Part shown: positions 45,334 through 53,724 of the stretch, one piece after another
Layout of the letters: every line of letters starts with the position of its first letter
Position numbering within the stretch: the first letter of the stretch is position 1
Assembly: GCF_007833165.1 (NCBI RefSeq)
Contig: NZ_VOBQ01000009.1
Coordinates: 165,087 to 229,086, forward strand
Length of the DNA stretch: 64,000 nt
Direction of reading: 5' to 3'
Origin: Caenimonas sedimenti
GTDB lineage: Bacteria; Pseudomonadota; Gammaproteobacteria; Burkholderiales; Burkholderiaceae_C
Translations under genes and position numbers: made by a program
The notes under the pieces: model-generated
Databases searched by the model: none
The model's input: the letters and a program-made list of their open reading frames with translations, nothing else
Told to the model about the DNA's origin: nothing

Positions 45334-47043
45334 ATGACCGGCGCCCAATTCGGGACCTTCATCCTGGGACTCATCGTGGCGGCCATCGTGGTCGGCATCG
45401 CGGTGTGGCTGCTGCACTGGCTGTACCTGCGCAGCAGCAAGGAGCGCGCCTTCGTGCGCACCGGCCTCGGCGGGCAGCGCGTGGTGCTCGACGGCGGCGC
45501 CTTCGTGCTGCCGATCCTGCACGAGGTGATCCCCGTCAACATGAACACCTTGCGGCTGGAGGTGGCGCGCGGGCGCGACAAGGCGCTCATCACCAAGGAC
45601 CGCATGCGAGTGGACGTGGTGTCCGAGTTCTACGTGCGGGTCGCGGCCGATCCGGTGGCCGTCGCCGCGGCGGCGCAGACGCTCGGCATGCGCACGCTGG
45701 CGCCGGAGCAGCTGAAGGAATTGGTGGAAGGCAAGTTCGTCGACGCCCTGCGCACCGCGGCGGCCGAGATGACGATGGAGGAACTGCACGAGAAGCGCGG
45801 CCAGTTCGTGAAGCGCGTGCGCGAAGCCGTCGCCGGTGACCTCACCAAGAACGGGCTGGAGCTGGAAGCGGCCTCGCTGACGCAGCTGGACCAGACCTCG
45901 ATGGAGTACTTCAACCCCAGCAATGCTTTCGACGCGGAAGGCCTGACCCGGCTGACCGAGCAGATCGAGCACCGCAAGAAGCAGCGCAACGACGTCGAGC
46001 AGGACACGCTGGTCGCCATCCGCAACAAGAACCTGGAAGCCGAGAAGCTCTCGCTGGAGATCGACCGAGAGAGCGAGTACGCGCGGCTGTCGCAGCAGCG
46101 CGAGGTGGAAGTGGCGCGGGCGCGCCAGCGCGCCGACCTCGCCACCGAGCGGGCCGAGCGCGAGCAGGACGCCGAGACCGTTCAGATTTCCGCCCGCCAG
46201 GCCATCGAGCAGGCCCGCATCCGCTCCGAGCAGTCGCTGGAGGAGGAGCGCATCGCCAAGGAGAAGGCGCTGCAGGCCGCCGAGATCCTGCGGCGCCAGG
46301 CGATGGACCTCGCCGAGCAGCAGCGCGCGATCGCGGTCGCCCTGGAAAGCAAGAACCAGAGCGAGGCCCAGGCGGCAGCCGACATCGCGCGCGCCGCTGC
46401 TGTGTCGGCGGAGGAACGCGTGTTCACCACACGCGAAGTCGAAGTGGCCGAGCGCCGCAAGGCCATCGACCTCATCAGCGCAGCCCAGGCGGCGGAACGG
46501 GAGGCCCTGCGCCTCACCAGCGCGGCCGGCGCCGAGAAGGCCGCGAGCATCGACCGTGGCGCGGCGGTGCTGGCACAGGCGGAAGCCGACGCCGGCGCCG
46601 ACAAGATCCGCTCGATCGCGATCCGCGTGCGCTCCGAGGTCGAGGCCGAGGCCGTGCGCCTGATGAACGAGGCGCAGAACGTGCTGTCGCCGGACGCCCG
46701 CGCGTCGGCACTGCGCCTGCGCGTGGTCGACAAGGCCGAGGGCATCATCCGCGAATCCGTCAAGCCGATGGAGCGCATCGAAGGCATCAAGATCCTGCAG
46801 GTGGATGGCCTGCTGGGCGGTGGCGGCGGTGGCGGCGTCGTGCCGGTGGGCGCGCAGAACAACTTCGCCGACGGTGTCGTCAACTCGGCGCTGCGCTTCC
46901 GGGCCCAGGCGCCCATCGTCGACCAGTTGCTGAAGGAGATCGGGCTCGATGGGGCCAACATCAACCAGCTGGTGAGCGGTGCCACCGGCGTTGCGCCGAA
47001 CGGCGCGGCCCTGCCGCCGGCCGACGCGCCCAAGAAGGGCTGA
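45334..47043 (+). CDS. Flotillin-like SPFH/band 7 protein
   Basis: A 569-residue membrane scaffold protein. One N-terminal membrane helix (FILGLIVAAIVVGIAVWLLH) is followed by the SPFH domain (about residues 40-215, VLDGGAFVLPILHEVIPVNM, TKDRMRVDVVSEFYVRVAAD). A long Glu/Ala/Arg-rich coiled coil (about 215-440) leads to a C-terminal tail with a glycine run (GLLGGGGGGGVV). It resembles YqiK/flotillin, which organise membrane microdomains. Placement inside a transport/catabolic cluster is unusual and suggests a scaffold for the transporter or enzymes. Confidence 0.9.
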   Translation: MTGAQFGTFILGLIVAAIVVGIAVWLLHWLYLRSSKERAFVRTGLGGQRVVLDGGAFVLPILHEVIPVNMNTLRLEVARGRDKALITKDRMRVDVVSEFYVRVAADPVAVAAAAQTLGMRTLAPEQLKELVEGKFVDALRTAAAEMTMEELHEKRGQFVKRVREAVAGDLTKNGLELEAASLTQLDQTSMEYFNPSNAFDAEGLTRLTEQIEHRKKQRNDVEQDTLVAIRNKNLEAEKLSLEIDRESEYARLSQQREVEVARARQRADLATERAEREQDAETVQISARQAIEQARIRSEQSLEEERIAKEKALQAAEILRRQAMDLAEQQRAIAVALESKNQSEAQAAADIARAAAVSAEERVFTTREVEVAERRKAIDLISAAQAAEREALRLTSAAGAEKAASIDRGAAVLAQAEADAGADKIRSIAIRVRSEVEAEAVRLMNEAQNVLSPDARASALRLRVVDKAEGIIRESVKPMERIEGIKILQVDGLLGGGGGGGVVPVGAQNNFADGVVNSALRFRAQAPIVDQLLKEIGLDGANINQLVSGATGVAPNGAALPPADAPKKG

Positions 47044-47047
47044 GCGC

Positions 47048-47488
47048 ATGATCCGCGTCTACGTCTCCAGCGTGATCGAAGCGCCGGCCGATGCGGTCTG
47101 GCAGCGCATCCGCGACTTCAATGCGCTGCCGCAATGGCACCCGGGCATCGCCGACAGCCGCATCGAGAACGGCGAGGCGCCCGACAAGGTGGGATGCGTG
47201 CGCAATTTCCACACGCGCGACGGCGGCATGATCCGCGAGCGGCTGCTGGCGCTCTCGGACTTCGAATACAGCTGCAGCTACGCCATCCTCGAGAGTCCGA
47301 TGGGCGTCGACAACTACACCGCCACGCTGAAGCTCACGCCGGTTACCGATGGCGGCCGCACCTTCGCCGAGTGGAGCGCGGAGTTCGATTGCGACGAGGC
47401 GCGTGAGCGCGAGTTGTCGGACCTGATCGGCGGCCAGGTGTTCCAGGGCGGCTTCGACGCGCTCAAGAAGCACTTCCGCGGCCGCTGA
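47048..47488 (+). CDS. SRPBCC-family protein
   Basis: A 146-residue START/Bet v 1-like (SRPBCC) protein: VYVSSVIEAPADAVWQRIRD, ALPQWHPGIADSRIENGEAP and GCVRNFHTRDGGMIRERLLA. These small helix-grip proteins bind hydrophobic ligands and some are cyclases/hydratases. It starts four bases after the flotillin stop and is closely related to the first domain of the next gene. Confidence 0.87.
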   Translation: MIRVYVSSVIEAPADAVWQRIRDFNALPQWHPGIADSRIENGEAPDKVGCVRNFHTRDGGMIRERLLALSDFEYSCSYAILESPMGVDNYTATLKLTPVTDGGRTFAEWSAEFDCDEARERELSDLIGGQVFQGGFDALKKHFRGR

Positions 47489-47501
47489 GGAGCGCATCGC
47501 G

Positions 47502-48977
47502 ATGCTGCAGAAGGTCGTCCGCTCCACCATCATCGACGCGCCGATCGAGCGCGTGTGGGCGGTGCTGCGCGACTTCAACAGCCATGACCAGTGGCACGAC
47601 GTGGTCGACGCGAGCTGCATCGAGAACGGCGAGTCCTCCGCCCAGGTGGGCTGCGTGCGGAGCTTCTCGCTGAAGGACGGCAACCGCATCCGCGAGCAGC
47701 TGCTGGCGTTGTCGGATACCGAATACAAGTCGACCTACACCATCGTCGAGGCCACCGTGCCCTTGCTGCGCTACGTGGCGACGGTCACGCTCAAGCCGGT
47801 CACCGACGGCGACCGGACGTTCTGGCATTGGGAGTCCAGCTTCGCGACGCCGCCCGGGCAGGAACGCGAGCTGCGCGACATGGTGGCCGAAGGCGTGTAC
47901 GAGGCCGGCTTCGCGAACTTGCGGCGCTACCTGCAAGCCACGCCTGCTAGCCGGGGCGCCGGCGCCGCCACCGGCAGCGCGGCGGGTGCGGCCGGCATGG
48001 CACTCCCCAGCCGCGAAGTGCGGCTGGCCCGCTACGGCGGCCCCGCGGAGCTGGAAGCGAGCGCCGGCAGCTGCCCGCCGCCGGGCGTGGGCGAGGTGCG
48101 CATCCGCCAGCGCGCCATCGGCCTGAACTTCATCGATGTCTACCTGCGGCGCGGTTGGATCCCCGGCCTGCTGCCTTTGCCCGGCGTGCTGGGCATGGAA
48201 GCGGCGGGTACGGTGGAAGACGCCGGCACCGGCGTTGGCGGCCTCCTGCCAGGGGATCGCGTGGCCTACCTGTGCCCCGAGCCGGGCGCCTACCGCAGCA
48301 TCCGCACGCTGCCGGCCTCGCATGTGGTGCGGCTGCCGGCCGAGGTGGACGACGAAACCGCCGCGGCCATCCTGCTGAAGGGCGTGACGGCGGACTACCT
48401 GCTGCGCGACCTGGGCCGCGTCGGGCCGGGGACGCGGATGCTGGTGCACGCGGCGGCGGGCGGCGTGGGCTCCCTGCTGTGCGGCTGGGCGCGCTCGCTC
48501 GGCGCGACGGTCGTCGGCACGGTGTCCAGCGAAGCGAAAGCGCGCTTCGCCCGCGACCACGGCTGCGAGCACGTGATCGTCGCGCGCGATGGCCGCTTCG
48601 CGGATGCGGTGCAGGCCCACTGCGGCGGCGCCGACTTCATCGTCGATGGCCTGGGCGGGCCGGCCGTCGCGGAGAACCTGGCGGCCGCCGACCGGCGCTG
48701 CCATTGGGTCAGCCTCGGCCAGGCGGGCGGACCGTTGCCGCCGCTGGAGGTGGACCGGCTGCTGGCCAAGTCGATGACCTTCACCCGGCCCGTGGTGTTC
48801 GACTTCGTCACGCGGCGCGGAGAATTGCAGCAGCGCGCGCAGCGTGTCTGGGACGCCCTGCGCAGCGGCGCCGTCCGGCCGCCCGCCATCGAGCGGTTTT
48901 CGCTGGACGCGGCCGGCCAGGCGCACCGGCGGCTGGAATCGCGGGAAAGCACGGGCTCGCTGGTGCTGGTGACCTGA
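47502..48977 (+). CDS. SRPBCC-quinone oxidoreductase fusion
   Basis: A 491-residue two-domain protein. Residues 1-150 are an SRPBCC fold (STIIDAPIERVWAVLRDFNS, VGCVRSFSLKDGNRIREQLL) similar to the preceding gene. An alanine/glycine-rich linker (152-167) leads to a medium-chain quinone oxidoreductase: IGLNFIDVYLRRG, LPGVLGMEAAGTVEDAG, GDRVAYLCPEPGAYRSIRTL, and the NADPH loop VHAAAGGVGSLLCGWARSLG. It lacks catalytic zinc cysteines, as usual for QOR. The fusion may couple ligand binding or ring chemistry with reduction. Confidence 0.88.
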   Translation: MLQKVVRSTIIDAPIERVWAVLRDFNSHDQWHDVVDASCIENGESSAQVGCVRSFSLKDGNRIREQLLALSDTEYKSTYTIVEATVPLLRYVATVTLKPVTDGDRTFWHWESSFATPPGQERELRDMVAEGVYEAGFANLRRYLQATPASRGAGAATGSAAGAAGMALPSREVRLARYGGPAELEASAGSCPPPGVGEVRIRQRAIGLNFIDVYLRRGWIPGLLPLPGVLGMEAAGTVEDAGTGVGGLLPGDRVAYLCPEPGAYRSIRTLPASHVVRLPAEVDDETAAAILLKGVTADYLLRDLGRVGPGTRMLVHAAAGGVGSLLCGWARSLGATVVGTVSSEAKARFARDHGCEHVIVARDGRFADAVQAHCGGADFIVDGLGGPAVAENLAAADRRCHWVSLGQAGGPLPPLEVDRLLAKSMTFTRPVVFDFVTRRGELQQRAQRVWDALRSGAVRPPAIERFSLDAAGQAHRRLESRESTGSLVLVT

Positions 48978-48997
48978 AGCAAATCGAAAGAAGAAAA

Positions 48998-49378
48998 ATG
49001 ATCCATGGCATGAACCACTTCACCGTGATCGCCGAGAACCTGGACGAGACCGTGAAGTTCTACGTCGATCTCATCGGCTTGCAGCAGGGGCCCCGGCCGG
49101 ACCTGGGCTTCGCCGGCGCCTGGCTGTACGCGGACGGGCGGCCCATCCTGCATGTGTACGGCGACCGGCCCGTGCCCGCGGGACGGGCCGGCGTGATCGA
49201 CCACATGGCGTTTTCGGCGCGTGGACTGCCCGAGACGAAAGCCCGGTTCGACGCCAGCGGTGTGCCCTACCAGCTGAAGCGGCAGGCCGGCGCGCTCACT
49301 TGGCAGTTGTTCTGCCACGACCCGAATGGCGCCAAGGTCGAGCTGGACTTCGACCCGGCCGAGACGCTCGAAGCCTGA
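48998..49378 (+). CDS. VOC (glyoxalase/bleomycin-resistance) family protein
   Basis: A 126-residue vicinal-oxygen-chelate protein: MNHFTVIAENLDETVKFYVD, LIGLQQGPRPDLGFAGAWLY, VIDHMAFSARGLPETKARFD and FCHDPNGAKVELDFDP. Metal-ligand-like positions are H (MNHF), H (DHMAF) and E (KVELDF). Possible roles are extradiol cleavage, isomerisation or lactoylglutathione-type chemistry. It is the last gene of the cluster, 20 bases after the QOR fusion. Confidence 0.88.
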   Translation: MIHGMNHFTVIAENLDETVKFYVDLIGLQQGPRPDLGFAGAWLYADGRPILHVYGDRPVPAGRAGVIDHMAFSARGLPETKARFDASGVPYQLKRQAGALTWQLFCHDPNGAKVELDFDPAETLEA

Positions 49379-49473
49379 GCGCACCCGGTTACAACCGTGG
49401 CTGCGGCGTATCAGCTGTAAGCTAAGTAAACAGCGCTTGTGGGCGTTCGCGCGCACACGTACCTTAGCGCCTC

Positions 49474-49962
49474 ATGAACGCTGTCGCCACTCCCTCCCGT
49501 TTCGACATCCATGGCCTGATGCAGGCCGCGTCGCACAACCATTCGCCCGACGCGTTCCAGCCCAACCTGACGCAGACGCAATGGGAGCTGCTGGGCACCT
49601 ATCTCCAGCCGTTCGCCATGAAGCAGGGGCAGGTGCTGATCGAACAAGGCGGGACGGACCGCACGGTGTACTTCGTCGAGACCGGCACGCTCACGGTGCA
49701 CTACGAGGACGACAAGGGCCGGCTGCGGCTGGCGTCCGTCGGGCCTGGGTCCGCGGTCGGCGAAGGCGCTTTCTTCAGCCGCCAGCAGCGCACGGCCACC
49801 GTGCAGGCGGCCGGGCAGGCCAAAGTCTGGTCGCTGCCGCCCATCCGCTTCACCGAATTGAGCAACCGGCAACCCGCCCTGGCGCTGGAAGTCGCCATGG
49901 CGCTGGGGTCGCTGGTGTCGCGCCGTCTGGCCAACCGGCCCAAGCGCGTCGCGGTGACGTGA
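49474..49962 (+). CDS. Stand-alone cyclic-nucleotide-binding domain protein
   Basis: A 162-residue protein with a single Crp-type cNMP-binding barrel (LLGTYLQPFAMKQGQVLIEQ, VYFVETGTLTVHYED, SVGPGSAVGEGAFFSRQQRT, ATVQAAGQAKVWSLP). The phosphate-binding cassette reads VGEGAFFSRQQRTATV, with the usual R replaced by Q/R variants, so nucleotide binding is not certain. There is no C-terminal DNA-binding helix-turn-helix. It is related to the protein at 51146. Confidence 0.85.
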   Translation: MNAVATPSRFDIHGLMQAASHNHSPDAFQPNLTQTQWELLGTYLQPFAMKQGQVLIEQGGTDRTVYFVETGTLTVHYEDDKGRLRLASVGPGSAVGEGAFFSRQQRTATVQAAGQAKVWSLPPIRFTELSNRQPALALEVAMALGSLVSRRLANRPKRVAVT

Positions 49963-50131
49963 TCGGCCCGCTCCGGCTGGCAACTTTTTCACATTACGGG
50001 GCGCCAACGCGCGCCCGGCGCCAGGCAACGTGAAATATCTCCCTGAAATGTCGCAGTGCGGCACTTACACTGGAGTTTCCGGCGCCCGAACACCAAAGTT
50101 ATCAAAGGCGCCGTTGCCGGAGAGCCCGCTC

Positions 50132-51067
50132 ATGTCCATTTTCAGCTGGTTGATGCCCAAAAAGCCCGCCAAGGTGGCTCCGCCGCCTTCCAGCTCGGGC
50201 CTCTCGCGCATGGATTCCACCAAGCCGTTCAGCGGCAGCAAGCAGGCGCAGATGCTGCAGCCGAACGCCCAGCCCGCCAACCGCAAGAACGAACGGATGG
50301 CGCGCCGCGAACTGCTTTACGGTGTGGTCCGCGAGGCCATGGTCCGGGCTGGCGTGCTGTCTTCCAGCTACAAGTTCAAGGTGCTGTCGCTCGATGCGAG
50401 GGGCCGCCAGTTCCTGGTGATGATCGACCTGTCGCGCGGCGCGGGCGGTGAGACCGGCCGGCTCGCCGAGATCGAAGCGCTGATCGCCCAGGGCGCCAAG
50501 TCGCGCTACGACATCCTCGTGACCGCGGTGTACTGGCGCTCCAACGAGCATGTGGCCGTCGGCGACCCGGCGTCACGTTCTCCCATCCACACGCATTCGC
50601 ATGGGCCGACATCACGGCCGGCCGCGCTGGATTCGATGCCGTTCGCCGATTCGCTGCCGCCCGTCGCGCAGCCCGAAAGCGTCTCCCAGCCCGCCGAACT
50701 GGCGCCGGCGCCCGAACGCGGCCGGGCGCAATTCGACCCGCTCCACCCCGACGAAGTCGAGGCCTTCAAGCGCGCTCTGGCCACGGCGGCGGTGCGCAAC
50801 CAGCCGCTGCCGGCGGCGGTCGCCACGCCCGCGACACCTGCGGCGCGTCCGCAGCCGGCCGCCGCCCGCCCGGCCGCCGCTTCCGCCGCCAAGCCGGAGA
50901 TCGGGCTCGCCACGACAGCCGCCCATGCCACCGCCCGCACCTTCGACGGCTCCGCCAAGAGCGGCCCGCAAAGCTACACGCTGCTGACCGGCTTCGAAGA
51001 CACCGAGATGCCGGAGCAGCCCGAACCCACCGGCCTCAGCGCCACGCAATACGGCGAGTTACGTTAG
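50132..51067 (+). CDS. Conserved hypothetical protein
   Basis: A 311-residue protein starting at ATG 50132 (MSIFSWLMPKKPAKV). Residues 70-150 form a possible small alpha/beta unit (RRELLYGVVREAMVRAGVLS, SSYKFKVLSLDARGRQFLVM, IDLSRGAGGETGRLAEIEAL). The rest is proline/alanine-rich and low complexity, with HPDEVEAFKRALATAA in the middle and a conserved-looking SYTLLTGFEDTEMPEQPEPT near the end. I do not recognise a family. It lies between two cyclic-nucleotide-binding genes, which may point to a shared signalling role. TACACT at 50067 could be its -10 element. Confidence 0.7.
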   Translation: MSIFSWLMPKKPAKVAPPPSSSGLSRMDSTKPFSGSKQAQMLQPNAQPANRKNERMARRELLYGVVREAMVRAGVLSSSYKFKVLSLDARGRQFLVMIDLSRGAGGETGRLAEIEALIAQGAKSRYDILVTAVYWRSNEHVAVGDPASRSPIHTHSHGPTSRPAALDSMPFADSLPPVAQPESVSQPAELAPAPERGRAQFDPLHPDEVEAFKRALATAAVRNQPLPAAVATPATPAARPQPAAARPAAASAAKPEIGLATTAAHATARTFDGSAKSGPQSYTLLTGFEDTEMPEQPEPTGLSATQYGELR

Positions 51068-51145
51068 CGCCGTCTCGCGCACGGTCGCGAGCTTACTTTT
51101 CGCTTACACTCCCGCCCCTGGGCGCCCGCCCGGGCTGGAGGTGGC

Positions 51146-51595
51146 ATGAACGTACAACAACTCGCGCAGGCGATCGGCGCTCTGGAAGCGCAGGACGCCT
51201 TGCCCTGCAAGCTGACGGCTGACGAATGGAAGGCGATCGCGCCTTACCTGTCGGTGCGCTTCCTGCGCGCCGGCGAACCCCTGATGCACGAGGGCGACAG
51301 CGACCGCGAACTGTTCATCCTGGCCGACGGCGAACTCGAAGTCCGGGCCCAGGGCCACGTGCTGGCCACCATCAAACCGGGCAGCGTGGTCGGCGAAGGC
51401 ACTTTCTTCTCGGGCCAGCCGCGCAGCGCCACCGTCGTGCCTTCGCAGGCCGGTGTGGCCTGGGGGCTGAAGTGGGACCGCTTCAACGCGCTGGCCAACA
51501 AGCAGCCGCGGCTGGCAGTGGACCTGATCAAGGGCTTGGCGGCGGTGTTGGCGATTCGCATGCGCGAAGCGGTGCTGGTCGGTCACTTCAGCTAG
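51146..51595 (+). CDS. Stand-alone cyclic-nucleotide-binding domain protein
   Basis: A 149-residue protein with a Crp-type barrel: WKAIAPYLSVRFLRAGEPLM, HEGDSDRELFILADGELEVR, TIKPGSVVGEGTFFSGQPRS, ATVVPSQAGVAWGLKWDRF. Here the phosphate cassette ends QPRSATV, retaining the arginine-serine pair expected for cNMP binding. There is no HTH. It resembles the protein at 49474 and may have arisen by duplication around the hypothetical gene. Confidence 0.85.
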   Translation: MNVQQLAQAIGALEAQDALPCKLTADEWKAIAPYLSVRFLRAGEPLMHEGDSDRELFILADGELEVRAQGHVLATIKPGSVVGEGTFFSGQPRSATVVPSQAGVAWGLKWDRFNALANKQPRLAVDLIKGLAAVLAIRMREAVLVGHFS

Positions 51596-51598
51596 AAA

Positions 51599-51686
51599 GC
51601 TGGGGTTCGCCTGCGGGCTCACCCCAGCCTACGAGGGGCTGCGAACTACGCGTAGGCTGGTGGTGAGCCCGCAGGCGAACCCCAGC
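51599..51686. repeat. TAGGCTGGG inverted repeat after the cNMP-binding gene
   Basis: Arms GCTGGGGTTCGCCTGCGGGC and GCCCGCAGGCGAACCCCAGC are complementary, with CACCCCAGCCTACG and CGTAGGCTGGTGGTG inside; total arm length is about 35 bases. It lies between convergent genes and ends three bases before the KefC stop codon region. Confidence 0.92.
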
Positions 51687-51690
51687 GCAC

Positions 51691-53676
51691 CTACCCTCGC
51701 AACAGGATCTCCTCCGCCATCGCCAGCGGCTCCGGCCGGCCCGAGAGCACCAGCGTGTCGCCGTCTTCCAGCGGCGGGTCGGTGTCCGGATCCACCGCCT
51801 TGCCATTGCTGCGCCGCAGGCTGACCACCCGCACGCCTTGCGCGTGCAGCGCGAACTGGCTGAGCGCACGGCCGAGCGCGCGCGCGCCCAGCGGCAGGGT
51901 GATGGACGACAGGCGCTCCTGCTCCAGTTCCTGCACGGTGTCGTCGTCGGCGCCGTGGAAGTAGCCGCGCAGCAGGTTGTAGCGGGCGTCGCGCTGGTCC
52001 TGCACGATGCGGATCACCCGCCGCATCGGCACGCCCACCAGCGCCAGCGCGTGGCTGGCCAGCATCAGCGAGCTTTCCAGCGTTTCCGGCACCACCTCGG
52101 TGGCGCCGGCGGCCATCAGCTTTTCCAGGTCCAGGTCGTCCTGGGTGCGCACAATCACCGGCACCTGCGGCGCGTGCTCGCGCGCGCGCGCCAGCACCTT
52201 GATCGCACCGGCGACGTCCAGGTAGGTCACGACCACGGCGCTGGCGCGGGCCAGGCCCGCGGCCACGAGCGCCTGCAGGCGCGAGGCATCGCCGAAGACC
52301 ACCGAATGGCCGGCCGCGGCCGCCTGCCGCACGCGGTCCGGGTCGAGGTCGAGCGCCATGTAGGGGATGCCTTCCTGCTCCAGCATGCGCGCCAGGTTCT
52401 GGCCGCAGCGGCCGTAGCCGCAGATGATCACGTGCTTGTTGGCGTTGATCGACTTGCGGGCGATGCTGGTCATCTGCAGCGACTGCAGCATCCAGTCGCT
52501 GGCCACCAGCTTCATCACGATGCGGTTGCTCCACTGGATGATGAAGGGCGTGGCCAGCATCGACAGCACCATGCTGGCGAGGATGGGGTTGAGCAGCGCC
52601 GGCGGCACCAGCTTCTCGTTCTGCGCCAGCGTCAGCAGCACGAAGCCGAACTCGCCGGCCTGCGCCAGGTGGAGGCCGGTCCGCAGCGAGACGCCCATGC
52701 TCGCGCCGAACATGCGCGCCAGCACCGTGACCAGGCCCAGCTTGAACAGCACGGGGCCCGTCACCAGCAGCAGCACCAGCGCCCAATGCTCCACCACCGG
52801 CCGCCAGTCCAGCAGCATGCCGATGGTGATGAAGAACAACCCGAGCAGCACGTCGTGGAACGGCCGGATGTCGGTCTCCACCTGATGCTTGTATTCCGTC
52901 TCCGAGATCAGCATGCCGGCGATGAAGGCGCCCAGCGCCAGCGACAGCCCGGCCAGCTCCGTCAGCCAGGCCAGCCCCAGCGTCACCAGCAGCAGGTTCA
53001 GCACGAACAGTTCTTCGCTCTTGCGCCGGGCCACCAGCGTCAGCCACCAGCGCATGGCGGCCTGTCCGCCCGTGAGCAGCAGGCCCACCAGGACCGTCGC
53101 CTTCAGCGAGGCCAAGCCGATGGCCCCCAGCAGCGCCTCCGGCGGACTGCCCAGCGCCGGGATCAGCACCAGCAGCGGCACCACGGCCAAGTCCTGGAAC
53201 AGCAGCACGCCCATCACCCGCTTGCCGTGCTCCGACTCCAGCTCCAGCCGGTCGGACATCATCTTCACCACGATCGCGGTGCTGCTCATGGCCAAAGCGC
53301 CCGACAGCGCCAGCGCCGTCTGCCAGCTCATGTTCCAGAGGCGGGGCGCCAGCGCGGCTAGGAACAGCGAACCGGCCATGCCGACGGCGATGGTCACCAC
53401 CACCTGGAACAGCCCGAGCCCGAACACGTGCGTCCGCATGGCGCGCAGCTTGGAGATGTTGAACTCCAGCCCGATCACGAACATCAGGAACACCACGCCG
53501 AACTCGCCCAGGTGGCGCACGCTCTCGGAATCCTGCGCCAGCGCCAGCGCGTTGGGGCCGATCACCACGCCGACGGCCAGGTAACCGAGCATCGCCGGCA
53601 ACTTCAGGAAGCGGCACACCACCACCCCCAGCACGGCGGCCAGCAGGTAGAGCAGCGTGAGTTCCAGGGAGGACAT
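51691..53676 (-). CDS. Monovalent cation:proton antiporter-2 (KefC/KefB type)
   Basis: A 661-residue membrane protein. The antiporter domain (residues 1-385, about 12 helices) begins LELTLLYLLAAVLGVVVCRF and includes HLGEFGVVFLMFVIGLEFNI, GVLLFQDLAVVPLLVLIPAL (the conserved Q-D pair) and HLAQAGEFGFVLLTLAQNEK. A RCK_N domain (about 412-530, HVIICGYGRCGQNLARMLEQ) is followed by an RCK_C/TrkA_C domain (about 565-655). This matches glutathione-gated or pH-related K+ efflux systems. No kefF/kefG ancillary gene is adjacent. Divergent from kdsD. Confidence 0.93.
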   Translation of the reverse strand: MSSLELTLLYLLAAVLGVVVCRFLKLPAMLGYLAVGVVIGPNALALAQDSESVRHLGEFGVVFLMFVIGLEFNISKLRAMRTHVFGLGLFQVVVTIAVGMAGSLFLAALAPRLWNMSWQTALALSGALAMSSTAIVVKMMSDRLELESEHGKRVMGVLLFQDLAVVPLLVLIPALGSPPEALLGAIGLASLKATVLVGLLLTGGQAAMRWWLTLVARRKSEELFVLNLLLVTLGLAWLTELAGLSLALGAFIAGMLISETEYKHQVETDIRPFHDVLLGLFFITIGMLLDWRPVVEHWALVLLLVTGPVLFKLGLVTVLARMFGASMGVSLRTGLHLAQAGEFGFVLLTLAQNEKLVPPALLNPILASMVLSMLATPFIIQWSNRIVMKLVASDWMLQSLQMTSIARKSINANKHVIICGYGRCGQNLARMLEQEGIPYMALDLDPDRVRQAAAAGHSVVFGDASRLQALVAAGLARASAVVVTYLDVAGAIKVLARAREHAPQVPVIVRTQDDLDLEKLMAAGATEVVPETLESSLMLASHALALVGVPMRRVIRIVQDQRDARYNLLRGYFHGADDDTVQELEQERLSSITLPLGARALGRALSQFALHAQGVRVVSLRRSNGKAVDPDTDPPLEDGDTLVLSGRPEPLAMAEEILLRG

Positions 53677-53724
53677 CGGCCCTATGCTATCTCGCGCGAA
53701 TGACGGACCGATAGAATCCGGCTG

